A stretch of DNA of 47,504 nt from Methylomicrobium sp. (lineage in GTDB: Bacteria; Pseudomonadota; Gammaproteobacteria; Methylococcales; Methylomonadaceae), in the NCBI GenBank assembly GCA_018333785.1, contig JAGXSU010000178.1, positions 1 through 47,504 on the forward strand. Direction: 5' to 3'. The notes under the pieces are model-generated. The model saw nothing but the letters and a program-made list of their open reading frames with translations, was not told where the DNA came from and did no database searches. A program made the translations under genes and the position numbers. Position 1 is the stretch's first letter; the number at the start of each line of letters is the position of its first letter. Of the stretch, positions 1 through 8,941 are shown piece by piece.

Positions 1-1
1 C

Positions 2-709
2 ACAACAAACCTATTGGAAACGAGGGAAGTGGACGCCGGTATCGACAAGCGCACCGGCGAAATTCGCCAAACTACGCAAACCGGCTTCTATATAAATGGT
101 ACAGACGGAAAGAAAATTTGGGTTGGACCCGATGTGGGCTTTAACAGCTCGCCATTGGGCGCGCATATTTTAGATGATGTATTAGTAAAACGCGCAGCCG
201 ATCTATCCGGTGATGATGCCCTGAATCAGGTGCGCCAGGTCGTATTGAGCGAACCAAGGATGCAGGCTTGGCGCGGCTTCGTCAACAATACGCTGGAATA
301 CGGCAAGCAGCAAAAGCAAACCATGACGGTGGGCGTGATGCGGCAAGCTGAATTGGATTATGCCCGCGCTAAACAAGCCCCTATTGACTCGCCGATTATT
401 TTCATTGCTGATAATTTGCTGATTAGCCCGAAAGCTAAGCGCCACGCTGCCAGTGGCGATGCGTTGTCAGCGAATGAATGGTTAGTTTTGCCTGAACAGC
501 TGGCTACTGCTGAGATGGCGGTATGGGATACAGAGGAAAAAACCGTGGTGTATTTATTGCCGGGGCAAGCGGAAAGCCGTTTGGCTGTGCGGTTTGGGCG
601 TCTTAAGTCGGATGGCTTGGCGGTACCCGATACGGCAACGGTGTTTCATACCGCTAAAACTCAGTTTGAAGCCTATTTGCGGCAAGGCCGCTATGAAAAA
701 ATACGGTAG
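2..709 (+). CDS. Mu-like phage head protein, C-terminal part (runs in from the left edge)
   Basis: The reading frame is open to the first base of the window, so this is the 3' end of a longer gene; an internal TTG at 14 gives 231 residues. The region around residues 110-215 (PIDSPIIFIADNLLISPKAK, later VYLLPG and a FHTAKTQFEAYL segment) resembles the small Barnase/EndoU/ColicinE5/RelE-like nuclease-fold domains found at the C-terminus of Mu F-like minor head (head morphogenesis) proteins. The next gene is a gpG-type virion morphogenesis protein, which is the order expected after protein F in Mu-like phages. The role as a minor capsid protein is therefore inferred from domain flavour and neighbour; catalytic activity of the C-terminal domain cannot be judged. 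The stop codon lies inside an 11-bp inverted repeat that starts at 705. Confidence 0.5.
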   Translation, partial: TTNLLETREVDAGIDKRTGEIRQTTQTGFYINGTDGKKIWVGPDVGFNSSPLGAHILDDVLVKRAADLSGDDALNQVRQVVLSEPRMQAWRGFVNNTLEYGKQQKQTMTVGVMRQAELDYARAKQAPIDSPIIFIADNLLISPKAKRHAASGDALSANEWLVLPEQLATAEMAVWDTEEKTVVYLLPGQAESRLAVRFGRLKSDGLAVPDTATVFHTAKTQFEAYLRQGRYEKIR

Positions 710-791
710 ACAGTTCCCGGATTCGAACCGGGCGAGTCAAAAGCGTTTGCTATCGGCGGCACACCATGCGCCCGCACACAAACTGTCTACC
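705..791 (-). other. tRNA-like folded element bounded by an 11-bp inverted repeat
   Basis: The bases at 705-715 (GGTAGACAGTT) are the exact reverse complement of 781-791. Read on the minus strand, the 87-nt segment begins with this stem, contains a hairpin GCGG(G)CGCA-TGG-TGTGCCGC, and ends with a classical T-arm, CCCGG-TTCGAAT-CCGGG, placed directly before the closing strand of the stem, as in a tRNA. No good anticodon arm can be drawn between them, and the closing stem is 11 rather than 7 bp. It could be a degenerate phage tRNA, a tRNA-like structure, or a mobile hairpin. It fills the gap between the head gene and the gpG gene. Confidence 0.45.
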
Positions 792-813
792 TGCATTTAG
801 TATAGGAGTAATG

Positions 814-1305
814 ATGATTGAAATCGAGTTTAATTTAACGGACATGCATAATGATTTCGACGCCATGATCAGGCGCATTAAAAATCCATCGCCATTGATG
901 GCAGGCATTGCCCAGGAACTGGTTGCCGAAGCAGAAGATCAGTTTGATAGTGAGGCTGGCCCGCAAGGTAAATGGGCTGAACTGAAGGCCAGTACGATCA
1001 AGCGTAGGCGCAAAACCCAAAACTGGCCGGGTAAGATTTTGCAGGTTAGAGGAAATTTGGCGGCCAGTATACATGGGTTTCATTCTAGCCATGAAGCGGG
1101 GGTGCGAGCGGGTAGCGGGCCATCGGCTAAGTATGCAGCTATTCATCAGTTTGGTGGTGCAGCTGGGCGTGGTCAAAAATCAAAAATTCCAGCAAGGCCG
1201 TTTTTGCCTTTTATATTGCGGGGTAAGGAGGCCGTTCTATCGGATTCTGCGTTAGATTCTATTGTGGAGATGACGCGTTACTATGTTAATGGCCGGTTGA
1301 TATGA
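814..1305 (+). CDS. Phage virion morphogenesis protein (Mu gpG-like)
   Basis: This 163-residue protein matches the virion morphogenesis / tail completion family of Mu-like phages: an N-terminal helical region, the core GPQGKWAELKASTIKRR, the ILQVRGNLAASI segment, AKYAAIHQFGG and IPARPFLPF near the C-terminus. Family members assist head or tail assembly. An AGGAG ribosome site at 804-808 precedes two adjacent ATGs at 811 and 814; spacing favours 814. An upstream in-frame ATG at 766 falls inside the tRNA-like hairpin and is unlikely. The stop overlaps the next start (ATGA), so the phage genes form one transcription unit. Confidence 0.75.
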   Translation: MIEIEFNLTDMHNDFDAMIRRIKNPSPLMAGIAQELVAEAEDQFDSEAGPQGKWAELKASTIKRRRKTQNWPGKILQVRGNLAASIHGFHSSHEAGVRAGSGPSAKYAAIHQFGGAAGRGQKSKIPARPFLPFILRGKEAVLSDSALDSIVEMTRYYVNGRLI

Positions 1306-1619
1306 CTTTCCATATCGAGTGGACACATGGCGTGGGCAGAGTCTATGACGAGGATTTTAGTTTCAAAAATGCCGATCCATTTTTCTCGGTGATGGCTTTA
1401 GAGAAGATTGGGCCGGATGCGGTCTTAGTTTCGGCAGATTTAAGTATACGAAGGCTGAAAAAATCCGATATTGCCGATGGTTACACCAAATTGCGTGAGG
1501 CTGGATTCAAGTTAATGTATTGCTGGCGCAAGGTTGGCCGAAACGTTCCTCGCGGTGCCAAAGGCGGCAAACTGATAAGAGTGGTCGGTGAATTGGCGTT
1601 TTGGGAAGTGGAGTTATGA
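1302..1619 (+). CDS. Hypothetical prophage protein, 105 aa
   Basis: Not recognised. It begins in the ATGA that ends the gpG-like gene and itself ends in an ATGA at 1616-1619, so it is translationally coupled on both sides and belongs to the phage operon. The protein is soluble-looking with no membrane segment; its C-terminal half is basic (CWRKVGRNVPRGAKGGKLIR). Its position after gpG suggests a small head-tail connector-region protein, but nothing in the sequence proves this. Confidence 0.5.
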   Translation: MTFHIEWTHGVGRVYDEDFSFKNADPFFSVMALEKIGPDAVLVSADLSIRRLKKSDIADGYTKLREAGFKLMYCWRKVGRNVPRGAKGGKLIRVVGELAFWEVEL

Positions 1620-1675
1620 ATCACTCTTTACATTTGATTAATCATTCATATCGAGTCGCAGGGCTTTCCAAATAG
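1616..1675 (+). pseudogene. Truncated start of the next phage gene (19 codons)
   Basis: An ATG coupled to the previous stop (ATGA) opens a frame of only 19 residues, MNHSLHLINHSYRVAGLSK, then TAG. Coupling indicates a real gene start whose body has been lost. This marks the point where the recognisable Mu-like module breaks off. Confidence 0.35.
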
Positions 1676-2611
1676 CGATAAATTATTAGTTGAAAACGTG
1701 ACGGTGGATTACCTGACACGGGTTTTAAACAGCGTCCGATGATCGAATAAACGGCGTTAAATCGGTATTTATTCAGCATTTGTTGAGGCTAATTTTCCAA
1801 TATTAATAGGCATAATTACCCGTTTTCATGCCAAAACTGTCCGGAATTCAAGAATTATATGTTTTAGCCTGATTCCTGCGAATTACGCGGGTTTCAGGGC
1901 GAATTTGTGTGTTGTTATTCATCCGGTTTCTACCCCCTCCCTACTACCACGTTGGAAACCTGGATGCAAATCCGCGCCACCGCCTGGACGCTGGCGCAGT
2001 TGTTGGCCTTGACGGTCGATGAAGAATTTCCGCTGCGCGAAGTGGCGCCTTGGCGCGAAGGTCATCCCTTGACTGCGGGCCTGGTGGCGCAATGGCTGCG
2101 GATTGAATTTACAGGATTTGCCTTTCGCGACGGTTTTGACCCGAAGTCGCAGAAATTCAGCTTCCCCGAGCAGCGAGGCGATCCAAGATTGTCGTCTTGA
2201 CCATCCGGTCGCACGACAATACGCGTTCCAATCGCTACGCAGCCATTTCGGATTGGGATCAAGCCCTGGTTGTGCGGGTCGCGCTGTGTCTAAAGTTGAG
2301 TGATGAATCATCAACTTGGATATAAGGAAAAAGTTCTCTCGATCAAAAATATGAGGGGAACCCGCTACACCAGATGGCGGCGACTGGTTCCCTCTGTTCT
2401 CCGGTTCTCTGACTAAAAAAATCGGCTTTATTATCATCATTGGATTAGAAAAAATTTCTAATTACAAAGAGTTTATGGAGAAATATATAAGAACGCTCTC
2501 CCTAAATTGAAGCGATATCACCTCTTATGTTTGGCAACTTCGACGCAGTTAGTTTGTAGTTAGTAGCTTTTAAAACTATTGGAACGAATTTACCTACGAT
2601 CAATAATCAAT
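1676..2611. other. Degraded stretch between phage module and integrase
   Basis: No intact gene is visible in about 940 bp. The first 230 bp are AT-rich without coding character. A GC-richer segment, about 1950-2200 on the plus strand, can be read as a protein fragment containing PLREVAPWREGHPLTAGLVA, in the style of the C-terminal tail of DDE transposases. It ends after an apparent loss of frame. This could be a transposase remnant, but the assignment is weak. From 2300 to 2611 nothing is recognisable. Confidence 0.3.
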
Positions 2612-3862
2612 TCAGTTGGCGACGGAATGAAATAACCTCGGCCCGGCCTTCAATCTATCCAAATAATCCGCCCAGGCTTGCATCATGCGCCGGCGTTCCT
2701 CCAGATATTGAGCGCGATTGTAGGCAGCGCGTACTTGGTCCTTTGGCATGTGGCATAGTTGGCGCTCGATCGCATCAGGAGACCAGCCTTGTTCGTTGAG
2801 TAATGTCGATGCGGTGGTTCTGAAACCGTGGGCGCTCATCTCGTCGCTTGCATAGCCCAGTGTTTTTAATGCGGTGCGAATGGTGCCATCAGACATTGGC
2901 CGTTTGTCGCCTCGGCTGGATGGAAAAACGTATTGGCCGGGTCCGGTTAGCTGTTTGATGGATTCCAAAATTTCCACCGCCTGGCGTGATAGCGGGACAA
3001 CGTGTTGTGTTTCTGTTTTGGTTACAAAATAGCGCCATTCTTTCGAATCAAGGTCTATATCCTTCCATTCCATTTGGCGGATTTCTCCAGGACGTTGGAA
3101 TAAGTATGGCGACAACCTCAATGCACATTGCACAACGAAGGTGCCTTGATAGTTGGCAATGTCCCGCAACAATTGACCAACTTGCTTTGGATCAGTAATC
3201 GCTGCGTTATGCTTGACCTTTTGCGCGGGTATTTGTGCACCTACAGCTTGAGCTGGATCGTAGTCTGTAAAACCGTGGGCTATGGCGTAGGAAAAAGCGC
3301 TGCTAATGTCCGAGCGTAAACGATGGGCGGTTTCTAGTTGGTTTTTGATGATCAGTGGCCGCACGATGGTGAAAATGTCGGGTGATTTTACGTCACAAAT
3401 CGGTTTTTGGCCAATTTCCGGAAATACGTAAAGCTCGAAGCGTCGGAGTTTCTTTTGTTGAGTAATGTCGCGGACAGTGTGCGCGGAAGAAGCCAGCCAT
3501 TCTTTGGTAACGTATTCAAAACTATTAATGAGCGGCAACCCAGCATCAAGCCGTATTTGAGTATCGATAGCCTGCTGATTGTCAGCCTTTTCTTGTTTAC
3601 GAGTTGCACTGGGATCGATGCCGTTAGCAATTTGCTCGCGGGCTGCCTCGGCTTTACGTCTGGCGCTTTCCAACGATGTTTCCGGATAAGAGCCAAAGCC
3701 AAGCCTATTTTGTTTTCCACCAAACCGGTAAATAAATCGCTAAAGCTTTGATCCGTTGGTTTTGACTAGCAACGCCAAGCATTCGCCGTCATTGATAGTG
3801 TAGTCTTTGTCTTTAGGCTTTGCTGCCTTGTAGACCTTGTCTTTATTGAGATTCCTAGCCAT
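2612..3862 (-). pseudogene. P4-type tyrosine integrase with an in-frame amber codon
   Basis: From an ATG at 3862 the frame reads MARNLNKDKVYKAAKPKDKD and continues through the N-terminal DUF4102 domain. It is interrupted at codon 41 by TAG (3740-3742), in the context GSKL-stop-RFIYRFGGKQNR, where the family has SKLWRF. The rest is uninterrupted to 2612, for 416 codons in total, the usual length of P4/CP4-57 integrases. The catalytic residues are present: the Arg of PYLFQRPGEIR, the HGFRTTAST box, His in LCHMPKDQ and Tyr in RAAYNRAQY. The change is a single G-to-A (TGG to TAG). Unless an amber suppressor exists, or a shorter product initiates at the TTG at 3673, it is inactive. It lies 185 bp from tRNA-Leu, the expected attachment site. 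Confidence 0.88.
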
Positions 3863-3981
3863 TGAGTGACACCGAAAGTGATATGCAGTGATACGGTTAA
3901 GCTTAAATTTACCGCGTATAACTAACGTGTCACTGTTTCATGCGTATGTCACTGCATTTAGTTGGATTTCTTTAGACAATA

Positions 3982-4016
3982 AAAAACCCGCTAAGCCTTG
4001 CGGCTAGCGGGTTTTT
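3982..4016 (-). terminator. Rho-independent terminator after tRNA-Leu
   Basis: A near-perfect hairpin: AAAAACCCGCTA(A)GCC on one side and GGCTAGCGGGTTTTT on the other, with one bulged A and a TTGC loop. It is flanked by A/T runs on both sides, so it can act in both directions. It directly follows the 3' end of the tRNA-Leu gene. Confidence 0.85.
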
Positions 4017-4047
4017 AAATTTCTTTGGACTACCTTAAATAGGTAGG

Positions 4048-4134
4048 TGGTACCGAGGGCCGGAATCGAACCGGCACGATGTTGCCATCACCGGATTTTG
4101 AATCCGGCGCGTCTACCAGTTCCGCCACCCCGGC
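4048..4134 (-). tRNA. tRNA-Leu (anticodon CAA)
   Basis: The minus strand shows a complete class II tRNA: acceptor GCCGGGG paired with CCTCGGT, the D-loop in GGCGGAACTGGTAGACGC, an anticodon arm CCGGA-TTCAAAA-TCCGG with anticodon CAA, a long variable arm (TGATGGCAACATC), T-arm GCCGG-TTCGATT-CCGGC, discriminator A and encoded CCA at 4048-4050. The 3' side faces the integrase pseudogene, so this gene is the likely attachment site of the element to the left. The other att copy would lie outside the window. Confidence 0.95.
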
Positions 4135-4225
4135 AAAGAGCGCATAATATAATCAAAGACCGGGCGCATTGCAAGCGTATATTTAATGTATTTTTTCCTT
4201 CAATAAACTGGTAACATCGCACGCC

Positions 4226-5248
4226 ATGAAAAAAAGCGATTATTATTACCGGTTACCGGAACATCTGATAGCCCAGAGGCCTCTCCCTGAACGCAGTGCG
4301 AGCCGATTATTATGTCTTGATTCTGCGCAGGCCCAAATCAGTGACAAGCATTTCTCCGATATTATTGAGTTGGTCAGTTCTGATGATCTATTGGTTTTTA
4401 ATAACACCAAAGTCATTCCTGCCCGGTTGTTTGGTCAAAAAGCAACGGGCGGAAAAGTTGAAATTCTGATTGAACGGATTCTGGGCAACGATCAGGCATT
4501 AACTCATATCAAGGCAAGTAAATCACCTAAGCCGGATTCGGTAATTCTCTTGGAGCAGGGTTATATTTGCCGTGTTTTGGGTCGTGATAATGATCTGTTT
4601 CATTTGTCATTTCAGTCCGATAAAAGTCTGCTGGAGATACTGACACAAATTGGCCATATTCCGTTGCCGCCTTATATCGATAGAGCCGATGATCAAACTG
4701 ACATTACCCGCTACCAAACGGTTTTTGCTCAGGAGGAAGGTGCTGTTGCCGCGCCAACTGCGGGATTGCATTTCTCTGAAGCGATACTTGATGCGCTGAA
4801 AGCGAAAGGGGTTCATTCGACTTTTGTCACTTTGCATGTGGGTAGCGGCACTTTTCAACCTGTGCGGGTTGAAGACCTTTCCCAGCATATCATGCATAAA
4901 GAATATTTCGCCGTACGCGAAGAAACTGTTAAGGCAGTTGAACAGGCTCGAGCTAGGGGAGGGCGTGTCATTGCGATAGGAACTACGGTAGTGCGAGCGT
5001 TGGAATCGGCGTCGCAATCGGGCTGTTTGTCGGCGGGTTTTGGTGATACCGAGCTCTTCATAACGCCTGGCTATCAGTTTAAATCGGTGGATGCCATGCT
5101 CACCAATTTTCACCTGCCGGAATCTACCCTGTTAATGCTGGTTTCTGCCTTTTCGGGTTATGAGAACATCATGAAGGCCTATCAGCATGCAATAGAACAG
5201 CAGTACCGGTTTTTCAGTTACGGTGATGCGATGTTACTGACGCACTGA
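4226..5248 (+). CDS. queA: S-adenosylmethionine:tRNA ribosyltransferase-isomerase QueA
   Basis: QueA transfers and isomerises the ribosyl group of S-adenosylmethionine onto 7-aminomethyl-7-deazaguanine in tRNA, giving epoxyqueuosine; it is cytoplasmic. The 340-residue protein has the family start ([20 protein letters not shown]), the [14 protein letters not shown] segment, the [16 protein letters not shown] region, the signature [10 protein letters not shown] around residue 175, and the C-terminal [17 protein letters not shown]. Length is normal. The usual partner tgt does not follow; mfd starts 65 bp downstream instead. Confidence 0.97.
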   Translation: MKKSDYYYRLPEHLIAQRPLPERSASRLLCLDSAQAQISDKHFSDIIELVSSDDLLVFNNTKVIPARLFGQKATGGKVEILIERILGNDQALTHIKASKSPKPDSVILLEQGYICRVLGRDNDLFHLSFQSDKSLLEILTQIGHIPLPPYIDRADDQTDITRYQTVFAQEEGAVAAPTAGLHFSEAILDALKAKGVHSTFVTLHVGSGTFQPVRVEDLSQHIMHKEYFAVREETVKAVEQARARGGRVIAIGTTVVRALESASQSGCLSAGFGDTELFITPGYQFKSVDAMLTNFHLPESTLLMLVSAFSGYENIMKAYQHAIEQQYRFFSYGDAMLLTH

Positions 5249-5313
5249 CCCGCTGCGAACGGTTTAGGGTATACTACCGCCTTTTTGAATAACCGTTTTA
5301 AGCGCGCCAGGAT

Positions 5314-8300
5314 ATGCCCGAAAATCCCGATTTATTTCATTCCGCTCAACTTCCTAAATCTCCCACGCAACCTTTGATCTGGACTGGATTAAACGGATGC
5401 GGCGATTCGCTGGCGCTGGCTACCGCGATCAAACGTGAAAACCGTTTGTTTTTGATTGTGACTCCTGATAATCAAACGGCTTTGCGCCTTGAGCATGAGC
5501 TGGCGTTTTTTCTGCAAAATCAGCTGCCGATTCTGCATTTTCCCGATTGGGAAACCTTGCCCTACGACGTTTTTTCTCCGTTACCCGATATCGTTTCTGA
5601 ACGCCTGAAAACCCTGGCTTTGTTACCTCAGGTTTCGCATGGCGCGTTGGTTGTGTCGGTGGCAACACTGATGCACCGTTTGGCGCCTCGCGAACATGTG
5701 CTGGCCAACAGTTTTTCTATCAAATTGGGTGATCTGTTTAACCTTGAATTAAATCGTATCAAGCTGGAAAGCGTTGGTTATCAATGCGTTTCGCAGGTTT
5801 ATCAGCATGGCGAATTTGCAGTCAGGGGCTCGATTGTCGATTTGTTTCCGATGGGCAGCAAAGTGCCTTATCGCATCGAGTTATTTGATGAGGATATCGA
5901 GTCGATCAGAATCTTTGATCCGGAAACGCAGCTTTCAGTAGGCAAGGTTGAGGCGATTCATTTGTTTCCGGCCAGGGAGTTTCCCTTTACCGATGAAGCG
6001 ATCAAGCACTTCAGGCAATCGTTCCGTATTCATTTTCCCGAAAGTTCACCCAAAAACACCTTGTATCTGGATGTCAGCAAAGGCATAACCCCCGGAGGTA
6101 TTGAATACTATCTGCCGCTTTTCGTGGAAGCGACTGCCACACTGTTTGATTACCTGCCCAAGTCCACGGTTCTGGTTGCCAATGATGCCTTCGAGACCCA
6201 TGCCCAGGGTTTTTATGCGGAAGCGCAAGAGCGTTATCAGCAACGTAAATACGATGTTGAAAGGCCTTTGTTATCGCCCGACTTGCTGTTTCTGTCTGCC
6301 GAAGAGTTGCTGGATCGTAGTGGAGGCTTTACGCGTATCACGTTAAGACAAACGCTGCAGGCAAGCGAAAGTGCGGTCGACTTTAAATGCAGGCTATTGC
6401 CTGATCTTACGATCGATGCCAAGCAGAAAGAACCGGCCCAGGCATTGCGCAGCTTCGTGGATGCATTCCCGGGCAAGGTTCTGTTTGTCGCCGAAACGGC
6501 CGGACACAGGGAGGGGGTTCAGGACAAACTGGCTAAAAACGGTATCCGTGTCAAGCCGGTCGAGAGTTGGGACGCCTTTCTCAAGTCCGAACAATCGCCT
6601 TGTTTGCTGGTCGCGCCTATGGATCATGGGCTCTGGCTGGATCATCCGGCAATTGCCATTATCACGCAAAGCCAACTGACCGGCGAGAAGGTCGAACAGC
6701 GTCGGCGCAGGAAAAAGTCGGCGGCTCGTGAGCTGGAAAACATCGTCAATAATCTCACTGAGTTAACTATCGGTGACCCGGTCGTGCATCAGGAGCACGG
6801 TGTGGGTCGTTATCTGGGTTTACAGACGCTGGAACTGGGCGGAGTGACCCAAGAGTTTTTGATGTTGGAGTATGCCGGCAACGACAAGCTCTATGTGCCG
6901 GTGTCGTCACTGAATGTCATTGGTCGTTATACCGGGGTCAGTCCTGAAAATGCCCCTCTGCACAGATTAGGGGGCGATCAATGGGGTAAAGCCAAGAAGA
7001 AAGCCATGGAGCGGATTCGCGACGTGGCCGCCGAATTGCTGGATGTCGTTGCCAAGCGTGCGCTCAAAAAAGGCCATGCTTTTGCGATTGATGAAGCCGA
7101 ATATCAGTCTTTTGCAGACGCTTTTCCGTTCGAAGAAACGCCGGATCAGCAAGCCGCCATTGACGCGATTTTGGACGACATGCTCAGTTCAAGACCTATG
7201 GACCGGGTGATTTGCGGCGATGTCGGCTTCGGCAAGACCGAGGTATCGATGCGGGCTGCATTTATTGCCGTTCAGGGTGGCAAACAGGTGTCTGTTCTGG
7301 TGCCGACGACCTTGCTGGCGCAACAGCATTATCAAAATTTTCGCGATCGGTTTGCCGACTGGCCAGTGCGTATTGAAGTCATGTCCCGTTTCGTATCGCC
7401 TAAGCAGCAGCAGGTTATCATCAGCGATCTGGAGGAAGGCAAAGTCGATATCATTATCGGGACTCATAAATTACTGTCCAAAGACATCCGATACAAATCC
7501 TTGGGTCTGGTGGTAATTGATGAGGAGCACCGCTTCGGTGTGCGCCAGAAAGAGCATTTCAAAAAACTGCGCAATGAGCTGGACATCTTGACGATGACGG
7601 CCACACCCATTCCCAGGACTTTGAATATGGCCATGTCGGGCCTGCGGGATATTTCTATCATCGCCAGTCCGCCGCCCAACCGGCATGCGATTAAAACATT
7701 CATCAGCGAATGGATAGACTCGCAGATTAAAGAGGCCTGTCAACGCGAGATCAAGCGTGGCGGCCAGGTATTTTTTCTGCACAATGATGTCAAGACCATG
7801 GAGAAAATGGCCCGCGAACTGGAATCCTTGTTACCCGAAGCACGCATTGAAATTGCGCATGGCCAAATGCCGGAGCGTGAACTGGAAAAAATCATGCTGG
7901 ATTTTTACCATCAGCGTTTTAACCTGCTGCTGTGTACCACCATCATAGAAAGCGGTATCGATATCCCCAGCGCCAACACCATTGTAATCAATCGAGCCGA
8001 CAAACTGGGCCTTGCCCAGCTGCATCAGTTACGTGGCCGGGTAGGGCGCTCGCATCACCGTGCCTATGCCTATTTTATTGTGCCGCCCAAAGCCGCCATC
8101 AGCAAAGATGCCATAAAGCGGCTGGAAGCGCTGGAAGCCTCCGGCGATTTAGGGGCGGGCTTCATGCTGTCTTCTCATGATCTGGAAATTCGAGGCGCGG
8201 GAGAGTTATTGGGTGATGAACAAAGCGGTCAAATCCAGGAAATCGGCTTTACCTTGTACACTGAATTGCTGGAGCGCGCCGTCAACGCCATGAAATCCGG

Positions 8301-8778
8301 TAAACAACCGGAACTCGATGCCCCGCTGGATACCGGACCCGAAGTTGACTTACAAGCCCCGGCTTTGATTCCGGAAGATTATCTGCCGGATATTCATTCC
8401 CGCCTGGTGCTTTACAAACGAATTGCCAATGCTGAATCTGATGAGGATCTGCGCGAATTGCAAGTTGAAATGATCGATCGGTTCGGACTCTTGCCTGAAC
8501 CGGTTAAAACGTTATTCAGTGTTGCGGAACTAAAACAGCAAGCAAGCGAACTCGGCATTAAAAAAATTGAGGCTAATGCTGCCGGCGGCCGCTTTGTGTT
8601 CTCATCAGAACCGAAAATTAATACCGATCAACTGATTCGGCTCATACAAACCCAAGCGCAAATTTATAAATTCGACGGTGCTGATAAACTGCGGTTTATA
8701 AAGCCGTTTGCCGAGGTTACTGAAAAGTTGCTATTTATCATAGAATTGATGAATCAGCTTTCTCCGGTTGATGGTTAG
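5314..8778 (+). CDS. mfd: Transcription-repair coupling factor Mfd
   Basis: Mfd binds RNA polymerase stalled at DNA damage, displaces it and recruits UvrA. The 1,154-residue protein has the full domain series. An N-terminal UvrB-like module includes PILHFPDWETLPYDVFSPLP and SERLKTLALL. The RNA-polymerase-interacting domain begins near residue 485 (GDPVVHQEHGVGRYLGL). The RecG-like helicase core carries Walker A GDVGFGKTE near residue 635, the DEEH box near 735 and TATPIPRTL near 770. The second helicase lobe has GRVGRSHHRAYAYF, and the C-terminal regulatory domain follows. No breaks are seen. Start ATG 5314 gives the normal length. Confidence 0.98.
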   Translation: MPENPDLFHSAQLPKSPTQPLIWTGLNGCGDSLALATAIKRENRLFLIVTPDNQTALRLEHELAFFLQNQLPILHFPDWETLPYDVFSPLPDIVSERLKTLALLPQVSHGALVVSVATLMHRLAPREHVLANSFSIKLGDLFNLELNRIKLESVGYQCVSQVYQHGEFAVRGSIVDLFPMGSKVPYRIELFDEDIESIRIFDPETQLSVGKVEAIHLFPAREFPFTDEAIKHFRQSFRIHFPESSPKNTLYLDVSKGITPGGIEYYLPLFVEATATLFDYLPKSTVLVANDAFETHAQGFYAEAQERYQQRKYDVERPLLSPDLLFLSAEELLDRSGGFTRITLRQTLQASESAVDFKCRLLPDLTIDAKQKEPAQALRSFVDAFPGKVLFVAETAGHREGVQDKLAKNGIRVKPVESWDAFLKSEQSPCLLVAPMDHGLWLDHPAIAIITQSQLTGEKVEQRRRRKKSAARELENIVNNLTELTIGDPVVHQEHGVGRYLGLQTLELGGVTQEFLMLEYAGNDKLYVPVSSLNVIGRYTGVSPENAPLHRLGGDQWGKAKKKAMERIRDVAAELLDVVAKRALKKGHAFAIDEAEYQSFADAFPFEETPDQQAAIDAILDDMLSSRPMDRVICGDVGFGKTEVSMRAAFIAVQGGKQVSVLVPTTLLAQQHYQNFRDRFADWPVRIEVMSRFVSPKQQQVIISDLEEGKVDIIIGTHKLLSKDIRYKSLGLVVIDEEHRFGVRQKEHFKKLRNELDILTMTATPIPRTLNMAMSGLRDISIIASPPPNRHAIKTFISEWIDSQIKEACQREIKRGGQVFFLHNDVKTMEKMARELESLLPEARIEIAHGQMPERELEKIMLDFYHQRFNLLLCTTIIESGIDIPSANTIVINRADKLGLAQLHQLRGRVGRSHHRAYAYFIVPPKAAISKDAIKRLEALEASGDLGAGFMLSSHDLEIRGAGELLGDEQSGQIQEIGFTLYTELLERAVNAMKSGKQPELDAPLDTGPEVDLQAPALIPEDYLPDIHSRLVLYKRIANAESDEDLRELQVEMIDRFGLLPEPVKTLFSVAELKQQASELGIKKIEANAAGGRFVFSSEPKINTDQLIRLIQTQAQIYKFDGADKLRFIKPFAEVTEKLLFIIELMNQLSPVDG

Positions 8779-8941
8779 GCAGATCTGATCAGCCTAGGAG
8801 TCGGTTAAAATAAGCGGGTAATTGAAATGGGCTATTTTAGATGCGGCTGAAACTTTGATTTGATTTTGTCAGGCCTTCAAAACTTCGGTAAGTAAGCTCT
8901 GTTGAGGTAGAATGACTGGAAAATAATAATTATTATAAAAA

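Noticed and set aside
1919-2440. 173-codon minus-strand frame in the degraded stretch
   Set aside because: It is antisense to a better coding-like segment, has no ribosome site and an implausible composition.
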